From positions 1-64,000 of the forward strand of contig JADJFV010000004.1 in assembly GCA_016708435.1 (NCBI GenBank): a stretch of DNA of 64,000 nt, read 5' to 3'. A program made the position numbers and the translations under genes. Each line of letters begins with the position of its first letter. The stretch's first letter is position 1. Below the pieces are notes generated by a model. The model saw nothing but the letters and a program-made list of their open reading frames with translations. It made no database searches and was not told the DNA's origin. Origin of the DNA: Leptospiraceae bacterium (GTDB lineage: Bacteria > Spirochaetota > Leptospiria > Leptospirales > Leptospiraceae). Shown here in pieces: positions 45,542 through 55,789 of this stretch.

Positions 45542-48088
45542 TTAGCCTAATGATCGTAATGATTCTTGTAGGTTTAATAGCTTTTCGTTTTCCGGAGCAA
45601 TTTTGATTACTTCATTTAAGAGTGTATTCGCACGCTTTGTGTCTATATTCATATAAAGTTCAATTAAATGAGTAAGGTATTTAACATTCTTTGGTTCTCT
45701 TAGACGAATTTGTTCTCCGAGCTCTACTGCTTCCATCTTCTGGTTATTACGTTTATATGCATAGGATAAAGCAAATATAATTTCTGTATCAATGGGGCGT
45801 AGGTTTATATATTCTTTCGCATATTCAATCGTATGCGCGTAGTGTTTTAAATAAATACTGAGTTTAACAAGGTCTCTTAATAAAATTGGATTTTGTGGTT
45901 CAATGTTGTAAGCCGCTCGCAGTTCAATTAAGGCATCGGCGTGTTTTCCTTTCTTTTCTAAAATCCTCGCTTTCTTAATAGCTTCCAATACTTGGACAGA
46001 GGATGATTCCAAAGAAGGGGCTGGAGGTGCTTTGAACTCTAAGCGCAGTAAGGAAAAGTCATCCGTTAGTTCACCGATTGATTGGATTGCGTTTGCTATC
46101 TCTTTTAGATCACCCTTTCCTTCTTCTACTCTACGTAAGAATTCATTCTCATCTTCGTTGATGATTCTTTGTCCGGATATTTCTTCCATTCCAATGATTA
46201 GATCGTCTCTACCATCCGATCCTATTAATATAACATCACCGGCTAACATCTGGAATGTGCGCACATAAATGGTATTATGCGTTCCTCCACCCATTCCCAA
46301 TTTGTGAAACATAAATTCGGTTTCAATAAAGGAGGCTTTCCCATCCCTATATAAAACAGTCCAGGGATGTTCCGCGTTGATAAAATACAGTAGTCCGGTT
46401 TTATTATCTACTAGCCCCATTACCATTGATACAAGCATAGAACCATCGAAGGTTTCAAATGTTTTGTGTAATTCAATGAATGCGCCCTTAATCCATTTTT
46501 CAGGACTCTGAGATTGCATGACTTTGGTAGATTTTGTTCTCTCAATAATAGCACCGAATACGGATCCAAGAATCAATGCGCCACCTGCTCCTTGGATTGA
46601 TTTGCCCATTGCATCACAATTTAAGAAAATGGTGTAGTCTCTGTTTTTTAATTGAATGGAATTTCCAATACACAAATCTCCACCGATTGCCTTTACTGAG
46701 TTTTTAAATTCAAAAGTTTTCTTCTGTTTTACATAGAAATCGACGGATAGATTCTCTGATTCCACATTTACTTTACCCAAAGGTTCAAGTAGTAGAGAGG
46801 TAAGGAAATAATCTCCGTCTTGTTGTTTTTTTAGTTTTGTTACTTCTTGGAGAGTTTGGTTTAATTCGTCTGTTCTTTGAATGACTTTGTCTTCTAATGT
46901 TTCACTGTATTCTTTGATTTCCTGGTTTTGGGATTCTATCTTATCCGCCATATTATTGAACGTATCCGCCAGTTCTCCGAACTCATCTGTTGATTTAATG
47001 TTGATTCTTTCTTTTAAATCTAAACTACCACTTGCAATTCCTCGAAGAACGGTGATAATTTTATTGAGTGGTTTAATGCTTAAATCAACTACGATGAAAA
47101 TGAAAAAACCAACTAGGGCAAGAGTTACAACGCTTAATAAAACATTTCGAGCAACAATTCCGCCGATGACTGCGTAGGCTTCTTTCTTGTTTATTACTGC
47201 AGCGAGTAGATAATCGGCATTAGTCACTGTATAATAAATATCGTGCTCAACACCGTCAATGAATTCACTTTCTAATTTTGCAATTTTATTTTTTTCCAAT
47301 TTATCATATTGGATTTTTTCTGTCCACTTGATTGTAGACTTATCTTGCATGATTAATTTTTTATCTGGATAGAATACTATTTTTGAATTTGGTAAGTCAA
47401 TAAGAGTAGTGTAAGAGCTTTTTGTAATATCGAATTGTCCTAGTAGTTTATTCAAATCTTCAAAAGACCAATCAACAGTAGTTAGACCTAATATTTTTCC
47501 GCTGCTATCATACATCAGAGTGCTGAGGGTAACGAATATTATCTCCGTATCTCCTATTTTATCTAAATAGGGAGGAATTCGATAGTAGCTTCGTTCTCTT
47601 TTTTTTGTAATATCCCAGTCTTTTGGAATTGCCGCTCTATAATACGTTTTGTTGTGATAATTGTATTCTGGATTTGAATACTCCCAAGTGATCTTAACAT
47701 CATCCTTTTCCCTGAGAGCATAGGGACCCATAAAATTTTCGTTGAAGCGATAGGGTTCATACCAAAGACCACCGCCTAGAATTGACTTTTCATTTTTAAC
47801 ACGAGCAATTAGATATTGTTCAAAGATTTCCTTTTGCTTTGCAGGATCATTTGATTTTAAGGTGTAAAGTATTTCTCCTGAGCGAGCTAAGTCATAGCCA
47901 GTGATTTCTGTAATATTGGTAGCGTGATTGATTTGATTGAGGAAAAAATCAAAAGAACTTGTAATCTCAGCATTGCGAAACTCTCTTGCTTCATGATAAA
48001 AAATCATCGTATTAATTATCATTGCTAAAACAAATAATGTCAGAACAGTGCCGAGAGTAACGAGAGTAATCTTTGCTTTGAGTTTCAT
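45542..48088 (-). CDS. dCache-HAMP-SpoIIE phosphatase with TPR tail (copy B)
   Basis: 848 aa from the ATG at 48088 (a TTG one codon earlier is ignored). Same architecture and nearly the same length as the next gene downstream: MKLKAKITLVTLGTVLTLFV start, dCache sensor, HAMP (IKPLNKIITVLRGIASG), SpoIIE (KAIGGDLCIGNSI, FLNCDAMGKSIQGAGGALIL, LIGSDGRDDLIIG) and TPRs. The catalytic parts are much more alike than the sensor parts, which fits tandem duplication followed by ligand divergence. The two are probably co-transcribed. Metal-binding Asp residues are kept in both. Confidence 0.9.
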   Translation of the reverse strand: MKLKAKITLVTLGTVLTLFVLAMIINTMIFYHEAREFRNAEITSSFDFFLNQINHATNITEITGYDLARSGEILYTLKSNDPAKQKEIFEQYLIARVKNEKSILGGGLWYEPYRFNENFMGPYALREKDDVKITWEYSNPEYNYHNKTYYRAAIPKDWDITKKRERSYYRIPPYLDKIGDTEIIFVTLSTLMYDSSGKILGLTTVDWSFEDLNKLLGQFDITKSSYTTLIDLPNSKIVFYPDKKLIMQDKSTIKWTEKIQYDKLEKNKIAKLESEFIDGVEHDIYYTVTNADYLLAAVINKKEAYAVIGGIVARNVLLSVVTLALVGFFIFIVVDLSIKPLNKIITVLRGIASGSLDLKERINIKSTDEFGELADTFNNMADKIESQNQEIKEYSETLEDKVIQRTDELNQTLQEVTKLKKQQDGDYFLTSLLLEPLGKVNVESENLSVDFYVKQKKTFEFKNSVKAIGGDLCIGNSIQLKNRDYTIFLNCDAMGKSIQGAGGALILGSVFGAIIERTKSTKVMQSQSPEKWIKGAFIELHKTFETFDGSMLVSMVMGLVDNKTGLLYFINAEHPWTVLYRDGKASFIETEFMFHKLGMGGGTHNTIYVRTFQMLAGDVILIGSDGRDDLIIGMEEISGQRIINEDENEFLRRVEEGKGDLKEIANAIQSIGELTDDFSLLRLEFKAPPAPSLESSSVQVLEAIKKARILEKKGKHADALIELRAAYNIEPQNPILLRDLVKLSIYLKHYAHTIEYAKEYINLRPIDTEIIFALSYAYKRNNQKMEAVELGEQIRLREPKNVKYLTHLIELYMNIDTKRANTLLNEVIKIAPENEKLLNLQESLRSLG

Positions 48089-48223
48089 CAAGTTAATTAA
48101 CGAATATTACAATTAGGAGTTCAAGCAAAAATTATTTTAGAAGAAATTTTTTTCTACTAAACTTATTTACTTTACATAATGCTTAGAACAATGTAATATA
48201 AAAGGAGTCAGGTTGACAATTTA

Positions 48224-49969
48224 ATGAGCCGATTATTACGAATTATTTTTTTCTTACTATTAGTCGGTCACTGTTTTGGTGATAAGAAGCCTAAGCTAAA
48301 GTTTAGTTTACCAATTATGCCCTCATCGCCTACAATATTAACAAATACGCCAGTTCCTATTTCCAAAAGTATTCGAGTCGGACTACCTTCAGGAAATACA
48401 AACGAATTTGGAAATAAAGCAACCGTTCTTATTACGATGAACAATGAACCCAGTGATAAAGTTTATATTTGCCTGACCATTTCGGATACTACTAATGGTG
48501 GGACGATTTTAATTTCTAGTCTTGTAAAGGCAGATACAGGTATCTGTAATTCTGGGACACACTATTTAGAATTCGATTCACTCAACTGGGCGACTAGTCA
48601 ATCTTTTCAAATAGTAGGTAGTCGAGGCACGGTAAGTGTAAGTGGTGATACCAACTACAAAATTCAATTCAAAGTAAAAAGTCAAGACGTGGGTTATGAT
48701 AATTATTCTCTCACGGATATAAATCTAACAAATCTAGACATTGATACAATTGGATTCTATTTTGTAAGAACAAATATTAGTGGGCTAACCGGTAGTATCC
48801 AGTTACAGAATAATTCTGTCGAGACATTAACTCTTACTGAAAATGGATTTAATAATTTTCCAACATCAATCGCGAATGGATCAAGTTATTCTGTATCCAT
48901 AAAAACGCAACCCACAGGACAAGTTTGTTCCATTTCAAACCTACCCTATGGAACTTCGAGCACAAATGTGATTATTCAAATTCTCTGTGTTTCTGGATAT
49001 TTATTCAATGGAACTATTTTATCAAGTGCAAATCCGCCTACCTTAAATCAGTCTTTTACAGGATTAGTTACGTTAGCCGGTAGTTTTCCTACGACTGTTG
49101 ATTCTGGAAATGTAGATGGGACAGGGACTGTTGCTCGGTTTAATAATCCAATAGCAATTACATCGGATGGAACAAATATTTATGTGGCTGATCTTTCAAA
49201 TAATGCAATTAGAAAAATTACGATAGGGACTAATACTGTTTCAACTCTCGCGACTATTAATAGTTTACCGCATGGTATCGCGACAGATGGGGTTAATGTG
49301 TATGTATCCGCTTATGGATCACATACCATTTTCAAGGTAGAAATCGCGACAGGCACAGTGACAACTCTTGCAGGCAGTGCTCCGTCGGGAGATGTAATCG
49401 GTGAGGGAGCTTCCGCAAAATTTAATGACCCTACTTACCTGACAACGGATGGAGTTAATTTATTCGTAGTGGATCGAGGCAATGGCAAAGTAAAGCAAAT
49501 TGTTTTAAGCACAGGAATTGTATCCACTGTTGTATCTGCATTAAATTTGCCCAATGGAATTGCGACTGACGGAACTAATCTATACATTGCAGAAACAGGT
49601 AGTCATCAGATTATAAAGTATGCAATTTCATCTGGAATACAATCCATTGTTGCAGGGACGGGGGTTTCGGGTAATGTCGATAATGCGACAGGGACACTAG
49701 CGCAATTCAATAACCCTTATGGCGTAACAATGGATGGTAGTTATTTATACATTTTAGAAGGCGCAGGAAGGAACTTGAAAAAAATGCTATTGGCATCCCC
49801 CAATTCTGTTACAACGATTATGGCGCAAAATGACGGTTATTCGGATGGAGTAATCGGTAGTGCGCAATTTTGTGTTGTAGGTTCATGCGACTCCTCAATT
49901 ACATTTGATGGAAACTTTCTTTATTTTGCTGATAGGTTTAATCATTCTATTCGAAAGTTGTATTATTAA
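48224..49969 (+). CDS. NHL-repeat beta-propeller lipoprotein
   Basis: 581 aa. The signal MSRLLRIIFFLLLVGHC has a lipobox-like VGHC. After an Ig-like N-terminal part (about 45-160) and a linker domain (170-280; TGSIQLQNNSVETLTLTENG), five or so NHL-type repeats follow (about 285-581): ITSDGTNIYVADLSNNAIRK, GIATDGTNLYIAETGSHQII. Such propellers bind proteins or glycans; probably surface-located. It overlaps tail-to-tail by four bases with the lipocalin gene. Confidence 0.82.
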   Translation: MSRLLRIIFFLLLVGHCFGDKKPKLKFSLPIMPSSPTILTNTPVPISKSIRVGLPSGNTNEFGNKATVLITMNNEPSDKVYICLTISDTTNGGTILISSLVKADTGICNSGTHYLEFDSLNWATSQSFQIVGSRGTVSVSGDTNYKIQFKVKSQDVGYDNYSLTDINLTNLDIDTIGFYFVRTNISGLTGSIQLQNNSVETLTLTENGFNNFPTSIANGSSYSVSIKTQPTGQVCSISNLPYGTSSTNVIIQILCVSGYLFNGTILSSANPPTLNQSFTGLVTLAGSFPTTVDSGNVDGTGTVARFNNPIAITSDGTNIYVADLSNNAIRKITIGTNTVSTLATINSLPHGIATDGVNVYVSAYGSHTIFKVEIATGTVTTLAGSAPSGDVIGEGASAKFNDPTYLTTDGVNLFVVDRGNGKVKQIVLSTGIVSTVVSALNLPNGIATDGTNLYIAETGSHQIIKYAISSGIQSIVAGTGVSGNVDNATGTLAQFNNPYGVTMDGSYLYILEGAGRNLKKMLLASPNSVTTIMAQNDGYSDGVIGSAQFCVVGSCDSSITFDGNFLYFADRFNHSIRKLYY

Positions 49970-50481
49970 TTTTTGTGAGAAATCCTTTTTACATTTTGAA
50001 TGTTATATCCCGCGTTTTCCGTTGCACTTAGAATTCTTTTTAATGATTCGTCCGACATGACTGGTGATCTTGCCATTACCCATATATATTTTTGGTTAGG
50101 GACACCTATGACAGTCCATTGATAATCCTTATCCAGATCGAGAATTAAATAATCAAATTTAAAAGGCCATAGAGGAGAAATTTTCCAGTGTGTATTGGTT
50201 TGCTCGTTATAAATCCATCCCACCTGCGGGACTCTTTTTTCTTCGCCTTGTAAAGAGTCTTTATTATACTGAAAATCTATTTCGATTTTCTTTTCTTGTT
50301 GATTGTAAGTGTATGATTCGACAGCATTAAACGCTCCTTCTTCAAAAGAGGTAGGTCGGCTTGCGATAACATACCATTTTCCCATGAATTTTTCTAATTC
50401 CATTTTCGGGTATGTTTTGTAGTATCCACTTGAACTGCATCCGATTAGAGCAGACATAAGCAATGTAAATATTCTTTTCAT
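49966..50481 (-). CDS. lipocalin family lipoprotein (Blc-like)
   Basis: 171 aa. The signal MKRIFTLLMSALIGCSSSGY has lipobox LIGC. The lipocalin signature MGKWYVIASRPTSFE (G-x-W-Y) is followed by NAVESYTYNQQEKKIEIDF and the Blc-like YLILDLDKDYQWTVIGVPNQ and YIWVMARSP motifs. Blc-type lipocalins are outer-membrane proteins that bind lysophospholipids or fatty acids. It is followed (upstream on its strand) by a methyltransferase gene 20 bases away and may share its transcript. Confidence 0.9.
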   Translation of the reverse strand: MKRIFTLLMSALIGCSSSGYYKTYPKMELEKFMGKWYVIASRPTSFEEGAFNAVESYTYNQQEKKIEIDFQYNKDSLQGEEKRVPQVGWIYNEQTNTHWKISPLWPFKFDYLILDLDKDYQWTVIGVPNQKYIWVMARSPVMSDESLKRILSATENAGYNIQNVKRISHKN

Positions 50482-50500
50482 TGGATAATCCTTAATAAAT

Positions 50501-51352
50501 TTATTTTTTCATGACAGCAAATAATGTATTATTCATCATGATAGATTTAAAACTAGCAAACCAAATAAATTTAGTTATATAATAAAAAAGCATTTTTCCT
50601 ATTTTACCGAAACTGCTTTTGCTTCCAGCGAAAGAAAGTATTGGTGTTAGCACATAATACTCAGTAGACGCAAATCCAGTCTGGGCACCTAACATCGAAA
50701 GAGTTTCTCGTGAGTAGTCATTGATATGATCTTTGGCTTCGAGGTAATGCACGCCGGGTTTCATTCCTTTTAGAGCGAGTTTTAGATTTGCTTTAATCAA
50801 TTGGATTGGAACATTTGGAGTTTGCAAGAATAAGATTCCGCCCGGCTTTAAGAGAGAAAATAAATATTCCATAAGTGGTTGCGGCTTTGGTATATGCTCA
50901 ATTACATCCCAGAGAGTGATAATATCTACAGAGCCAACTCCTATTCCGCTGGATTGAACCATTCCGGGGTATACGGTGGTTAGCCCATTTTTCTCTTTTG
51001 CAAATTTTACAGCAGGTAGAGACATTTCAAAACCAATCGAAGTCCAGCCTGGTTTTTTTTCTTGGAGCATTTTTACGAAAAAGCCTAAGCCACAGCCTAC
51101 ATCTAAAATGGTTCCCGAATCTTTTTGCATGAAGCTTGCAATAAACTCAGAATAAATACTACGGTGTGCGTGATCCCACCAATCAAGGTCATACTCCTCA
51201 TTACCCTCACCCCAATATCCATCATAGTGTTCTTCTTGCTCGTAGGTAGAAAAAACATGTCCACAGGATTTGCACTTAACGATGAGTATCCCGTTTTCAT
51301 TGAATACGGGTTTATTTTCTTTACTAGAGCATAGGTAACAAGTTTGGTTCAT
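50501..51352 (-). CDS. zinc-ribbon class I SAM-dependent methyltransferase
   Basis: 283 aa from the ATG at 51352; the longer frame (51388) would overlap the upstream gene. The N-terminal Cys4 ribbon is CYLCSS and CKSCGHVF (C5, C8, C27, C30). The Methyltransf_12-like domain follows with motif I ILDVGCGLGFFVKML, VDIITLWDVIEHIPKP, and LLKPGGILFLQTPN. Such proteins often methylate sugars or small molecules of envelope polysaccharides; the substrate here is unknown. It starts three bases after the stop of the secreted-protein gene. Confidence 0.85.
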   Translation of the reverse strand: MNQTCYLCSSKENKPVFNENGILIVKCKSCGHVFSTYEQEEHYDGYWGEGNEEYDLDWWDHAHRSIYSEFIASFMQKDSGTILDVGCGLGFFVKMLQEKKPGWTSIGFEMSLPAVKFAKEKNGLTTVYPGMVQSSGIGVGSVDIITLWDVIEHIPKPQPLMEYLFSLLKPGGILFLQTPNVPIQLIKANLKLALKGMKPGVHYLEAKDHINDYSRETLSMLGAQTGFASTEYYVLTPILSFAGSKSSFGKIGKMLFYYITKFIWFASFKSIMMNNTLFAVMKK

Positions 51353-51354
51353 GA

Positions 51355-51915
51355 TTATTCCTTTACGTAAGAGTAGAATGCATCCCATATTCCCCAGAAT
51401 CTTCCGTTAGCTGAAGAATCTGGAATGAGGGTAATGTCTATTCTCCCCGTAGGACATTCAACTGGATCGATTGCAATCCTATAAGGATTTGTTTCTGGAT
51501 TTTTGCGATCAAACAATACTTTTGCTTTTGTGCGACCGTTGATTAAAACAGATAAAGATCTTGCGGGATACGTTTGGTTATTCAAAGCTTCGTAGGTAGT
51601 GAGATCGAGATAGAGGTAGATTGTTTTTTTTACGGTTGTGTCAAAACTGAGGTAGAAAGAAATTCCCTTAGAAGGAATCATTCTGCAAATTCCATCTTTG
51701 AGTCCATACTTATTAGAATCCATTCTTAAACTCATGGATTGGAAATTTGCCCAACGTCTCAGTTCGTCGTATCCTGCGAAATCTTCGGGGTTTAACTTTT
51801 CCCCTTTTTCGTTTTGATGATTGAAATTGATAGACTTTTTAAATGGAGCAGTTTCTTCTGCTGTCAACGTAGCTACAACGAAAAATAGTAAGATAAAAAA
51901 GAATTTGAAATTCAT
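51355..51915 (-). CDS. hypothetical secreted protein
   Basis: 186 aa. The signal MNFKFFFILLFFVVATLTAE is probably cleaved after LTA. The mature part is beta-rich and galactose-binding-like in feel (SFDTTVKKTIYLYLDLTTYE, LSVLINGRTKAKVLFDRKN, CPTGRIDITLIPDSSANGRF-type end WGIWDAFYSYVKE). No family is recognised with certainty. First of a three-gene minus-strand run with the methyltransferase and lipocalin genes. Confidence 0.7.
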   Translation of the reverse strand: MNFKFFFILLFFVVATLTAEETAPFKKSINFNHQNEKGEKLNPEDFAGYDELRRWANFQSMSLRMDSNKYGLKDGICRMIPSKGISFYLSFDTTVKKTIYLYLDLTTYEALNNQTYPARSLSVLINGRTKAKVLFDRKNPETNPYRIAIDPVECPTGRIDITLIPDSSANGRFWGIWDAFYSYVKE

Positions 51916-52085
51916 AGAATGGCTTTCCTGTCATCCTGATAGTTCAACAAGCTTACTAGAACAAAATTTTACTAGCCCGTCAAATCCCCACCATGACAAA
52001 TTTTTAATTAGCATCTAAACTAATTATTATTGCATTCCAAGTCAAGTCCTAAAGAGATTGTTTATGAATAACATGAAGGATTAGT

Positions 52086-53012
52086 TTGAAAGTTTTAAAT
52101 AGCATAGAAGAAATTGGTGACGAAGTAAATCGAGGCTCAGTCATTACCCTTGGGAATTTTGATGGAATTCATCTCGGTCATTTGTCTCTTATTAAGAGAG
52201 TGAAAGAAGTATCGAAAGAAAAAAATCTTCCGTCCATACTCGTGACCTATTATCCGAATCCAGCCATTGTGCTCGGAAAAAATAAAACTCTAAGACCTGT
52301 TTATAGTGAAGATATTAAAAAAGAAATCATCGAAACATTTTCCGTTGATATGCTTCTTACGATTCCATTCACTCACGAATTTTCTACAATGCACGCCTAT
52401 GAATTCACAAAGAACATTTTAGTCGATAAGTTGAAGCCGCATCATATCATCATTGGGTTCAATCATTTTTTTGGAAAAGGTAGACAAGGGGACTTTGTAT
52501 TCTTGCAATCTCATGCGGAAGAATTTGATTTTAGTGTAGAGAAAATAGATCAGGTCTATTCTAAAGAAGAGCCAGTCTCTAGCTCTAAGATCAGAGCCTG
52601 CATTCAAAATGGAGAAGTTGCCAAAGCACGAGAACTTTTAACTAGGCCTGTCATCATTCGAGGTAAAGTCGTCGAAGGATTTAAGCGTGGAAGACAAATA
52701 GGTTTTCCGACGGCTAATATCCAATTATCCGGAGAAAGTCAAATTCCACCCGAAGGAGTTTATGCGGTTTACATCGTATTAGACGGCAAGCAGCACAAGG
52801 CGATGTTGAATATAGGAAAAAATCCTACCTTTGGAAATCAAGAACAAAGCATAGAGGCTCATATCTTTGATTTCAACTCGGATATCTATGGCAAAACAAT
52901 TGATTGTTGGTTTATCGACCGTATCCGCGAAGAAAAAAAGTTTAGTGGAATCGAAGAGTTAAAGCGCCAACTTTCGTTAGACGCCGTTACAGTGAAAGGG
53001 ATATTAGGCTAA
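52086..53012 (+). CDS. ribF: bifunctional riboflavin kinase / FAD synthetase
   Basis: 308 aa, standard length. Starts at a TTG preceded by GAAGGA at seven bases; no nearby ATG fits. The N-terminal FAD synthetase domain has ITLGNFDGIHLGHLSLI (nucleotidyltransferase HxGH-like) and VSSSKIRACIQNGEV. The C-terminal riboflavin kinase domain has GFKRGRQIGFPTANIQL and PPEGVYAVYIVLDGK. Together they make FMN and FAD from riboflavin in the cytoplasm. It converges on polA with only two bases between stops. Confidence 0.96.
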   Translation: MKVLNSIEEIGDEVNRGSVITLGNFDGIHLGHLSLIKRVKEVSKEKNLPSILVTYYPNPAIVLGKNKTLRPVYSEDIKKEIIETFSVDMLLTIPFTHEFSTMHAYEFTKNILVDKLKPHHIIIGFNHFFGKGRQGDFVFLQSHAEEFDFSVEKIDQVYSKEEPVSSSKIRACIQNGEVAKARELLTRPVIIRGKVVEGFKRGRQIGFPTANIQLSGESQIPPEGVYAVYIVLDGKQHKAMLNIGKNPTFGNQEQSIEAHIFDFNSDIYGKTIDCWFIDRIREEKKFSGIEELKRQLSLDAVTVKGILG

Positions 53013-53014
53013 TA

Positions 53015-55777
53015 TCAATGAGCCTCATCCCAGTTTTCGCCGAAATTACCCTGGGCGATAATTGGGACTTTTAGTTTAAGGGCTGATTCCATTTCTTTTT
53101 TTGCTAATTCATAAACCTGATCTTTTTCTTTTTTAAGAACTTCAAACACTAATTCATCATGGACTTGCATGATAAGTTTTGATTTTAGTTTTTTCTTTTC
53201 GAGTTTATCATGAATAGAAAGCATTGCAATCTTAATCATATCAGCGCTCGTTCCCTGAATGGGGCTATTGATTGCTATCCGCTTTCCCCCTTCTTGCTCT
53301 TGTCTGCGGGATGATTTTATTTCTGGAATATAACGTCTGCGACCTGTAATCGTTTCTACATAACCTTTCTCTTCGCAGCTTGCGCAAATATCTTCCATGT
53401 ATTTCTTAACGCCGGGGAATTGATAAAAGTATTTGTCGATAAACATTCCTGCTTCTTGTCTGGATACTTTTAGATTTTGACTAAGACCGTAAGCGGTTAC
53501 TCCGTATATGACAGAGAAATTTACAATCTTTGCTTTGTTTCTCATTTCGGGAGTTACTTCTTTTGCAGATACTCCGAATAAGGCTTGTGCTGTTTCATTG
53601 TGAATGTCTGCATTTTTTTTGTAAGCAGCTATCATATTCTTATCGTCAGCAAAATGCGCCATGATTCTTAATTCAATTTGAGAGTAGTCAAGGCTAAGTA
53701 GGAGATAATCTTTATTTTCCGGTATAAATCCTTTTCTAATCAATTTCCCTTCTTCGTCTTTGATTGGAATATTTTGTAGGTTCGGATCTGTAGAGGAAAG
53801 TCTACCTGTAGCGGCTATCGTTTGATTATAACTAGTGTGAATTCTCTTTGTCTTTGGATGAATCAAAGCAGGGAGTGTGTCAATATAAGTAGATTTTAAT
53901 TTGCTATACTTTCTATGCTCAAGCAAATCATCAATGATTGGATGCATTCCGAGTAAACTTTCTAATACACTGTGGTCTGTCGAATAACCAGTTTGTGTTT
54001 TCTTTTCAGCGGGCAATTTTAAGTCTTCGAACAAAACCTTTTGTAGTTCTTTTGTGGATGCAATGTTGAAAGTTTTATCTGCATGAATATGAATTCTCTT
54101 TTCTAGTTTCTCTATTTCTTTTTGAAACTTAGTAGATAGAGTTTTGAAATAAGGAGCGTCAATCGCAATCCCTTTCATTTCCATTTCCATAAGCACAGGC
54201 ATAAGAGGCATTTCCATTTTATAGAATGTGTCTTCTGCTCCACTCGTCTTTAATTCTTTTTTTAGAGTATTATAAAGTCTTAGCGTTATATCAGCATCTT
54301 CTGCTGCGTATTCTGTTACTCTATCTGGATCAACATTGAAGAGTTCTTGTTTTTTCTTTCCTGTTCCAACTAATTCTTCATAAGTAATTGTTTTATATTC
54401 CAAGTAGTCTTCTGCTAGATCATCCATTCCATGTCTTCTTGAGCCGGGCTGAATACAATAACTCGCAAGCATTGTATCGAAGGTTACATTTTCCACCTCA
54501 ATTCCATGATTGCGCAAAACAATCATATCATACTTAATGTTCTGACCCACTTTTTCAATCTTTGCATTCTCAAGTAGCGGCTTAATATGAGTAACCACAG
54601 TATCGAGTGGAAGGCAATTACCTGCAAACAGGGATTGGCTGTAGGCAATCGGAATATAGAAACCTGTTCCTTCTTCTCGGCTAAGAGCAATTCCTAAAAG
54701 CTCGGCGAGCATTGGATCTACTGATGTTGTTTCTGTGTCTACGCAGAATAATTTTGATTTTTGAAAATCCTTTACTAGCTTGATTAACTCAGCCTCAGTT
54801 TGAATTCTTGTATACTTTCCCTTCGCATTATTTGTAGTATCCGCTACTGGTTCCTCTTTTGTGGAAGATGCATCTTCTGTTTTTATTGTAGCAGTTAGTT
54901 TAATTCCTGCTTGTTTAGCAAGGTCTGAGTATAATCGGTTGTAACCTCTCGTCTTAAAATGCATAATCTTATCTGCATCTAAATACTTTGGTAAAATCAA
55001 ATCGTCTGGTTTAAAATCTACTTCTAAATCACACCTGAGAGTAGCAAGGTTTTTGGATAGAAATGCATTTTCCTTATTCTTAATTAATTTTTCTTTTAAG
55101 GAAGGGTTTTTTATATTTTCTAAATTCTTGTAAATGCCTTCTAAGTTTTTGTATTCTGCGATTAGTTTTGCAGCACCTTTCTCTCCGATTCCACTTACAC
55201 CTGGAATATTATCTGAGCTATCGCCTACGATTCCCATATAGTCAACGACTTGTTCGGGGGTAATGCCTATATTCTCCATAACCCATTTTTCATCTATCTC
55301 GGTAAACTCAGTTGCACCTTTTGTTCCACGATACATTCTAACATTTGGATTTAGAGTTTGGTATAAATCTTTATCGCCTGAGAAAATTAGAATTTCATTT
55401 TTCTTATTTCCGAATTTCTTACAGAGAGTGCCAATGATATCGTCTGCTTCGTGTCCTTTCATTTGCATTACAGGGAAACCAAGTTCGCGGGTAATGTCTA
55501 TTACCTCACTGATTTGCGGTTTTAGATCTTCGGGCATCGGCTTTCTTTGAGCTTTGTAAGCTTCAAAGACTTGCGATCTTTCCAATGGAGTTCCCGGATC
55601 GAATGGCATGGCAATATGAGTAGGTTTGAAATCATTTATAATCTTAAACAACATTTTAAAGAAACCAAATACTGCACCACTCGGCTTACCTGTTATCGAA
55701 TTAGTCAAATTAGCCGTTTGAAATGCAAAATAGGCTCTGAATACAAAAGCATGTCCATCGATAATAATTAGTTTCAT
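53015..55777 (-). CDS. polA: DNA polymerase I
   Basis: 920 aa, full length. 5' nuclease domain (1-290; IDGHAFVFRAYFAF, FSGDKDLYQTL, DYMGIVGDSSDNIPGVSGIG). 3'-5' exonuclease domain (about 310-510) keeps its acidic residues (FCVDTETTSVDPM, VGQNIKYDM, EYAAEDADITLRLY), so proofreading is probably active. Polymerase domain (about 520-920): TGRLSSTDPNLQNIP, LSLDYSQIELRIMAH, KIVNFSVIYGVTAYGLSQ, and MQVHDELVFEV. Role: Okazaki fragment processing and repair. It lies 12 bases downstream of a glycosyltransferase gene and may share its transcript. Confidence 0.97.
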   Translation of the reverse strand: MKLIIIDGHAFVFRAYFAFQTANLTNSITGKPSGAVFGFFKMLFKIINDFKPTHIAMPFDPGTPLERSQVFEAYKAQRKPMPEDLKPQISEVIDITRELGFPVMQMKGHEADDIIGTLCKKFGNKKNEILIFSGDKDLYQTLNPNVRMYRGTKGATEFTEIDEKWVMENIGITPEQVVDYMGIVGDSSDNIPGVSGIGEKGAAKLIAEYKNLEGIYKNLENIKNPSLKEKLIKNKENAFLSKNLATLRCDLEVDFKPDDLILPKYLDADKIMHFKTRGYNRLYSDLAKQAGIKLTATIKTEDASSTKEEPVADTTNNAKGKYTRIQTEAELIKLVKDFQKSKLFCVDTETTSVDPMLAELLGIALSREEGTGFYIPIAYSQSLFAGNCLPLDTVVTHIKPLLENAKIEKVGQNIKYDMIVLRNHGIEVENVTFDTMLASYCIQPGSRRHGMDDLAEDYLEYKTITYEELVGTGKKKQELFNVDPDRVTEYAAEDADITLRLYNTLKKELKTSGAEDTFYKMEMPLMPVLMEMEMKGIAIDAPYFKTLSTKFQKEIEKLEKRIHIHADKTFNIASTKELQKVLFEDLKLPAEKKTQTGYSTDHSVLESLLGMHPIIDDLLEHRKYSKLKSTYIDTLPALIHPKTKRIHTSYNQTIAATGRLSSTDPNLQNIPIKDEEGKLIRKGFIPENKDYLLLSLDYSQIELRIMAHFADDKNMIAAYKKNADIHNETAQALFGVSAKEVTPEMRNKAKIVNFSVIYGVTAYGLSQNLKVSRQEAGMFIDKYFYQFPGVKKYMEDICASCEEKGYVETITGRRRYIPEIKSSRRQEQEGGKRIAINSPIQGTSADMIKIAMLSIHDKLEKKKLKSKLIMQVHDELVFEVLKKEKDQVYELAKKEMESALKLKVPIIAQGNFGENWDEAH

Positions 55778-55789
55778 TTTTTAACTGCC

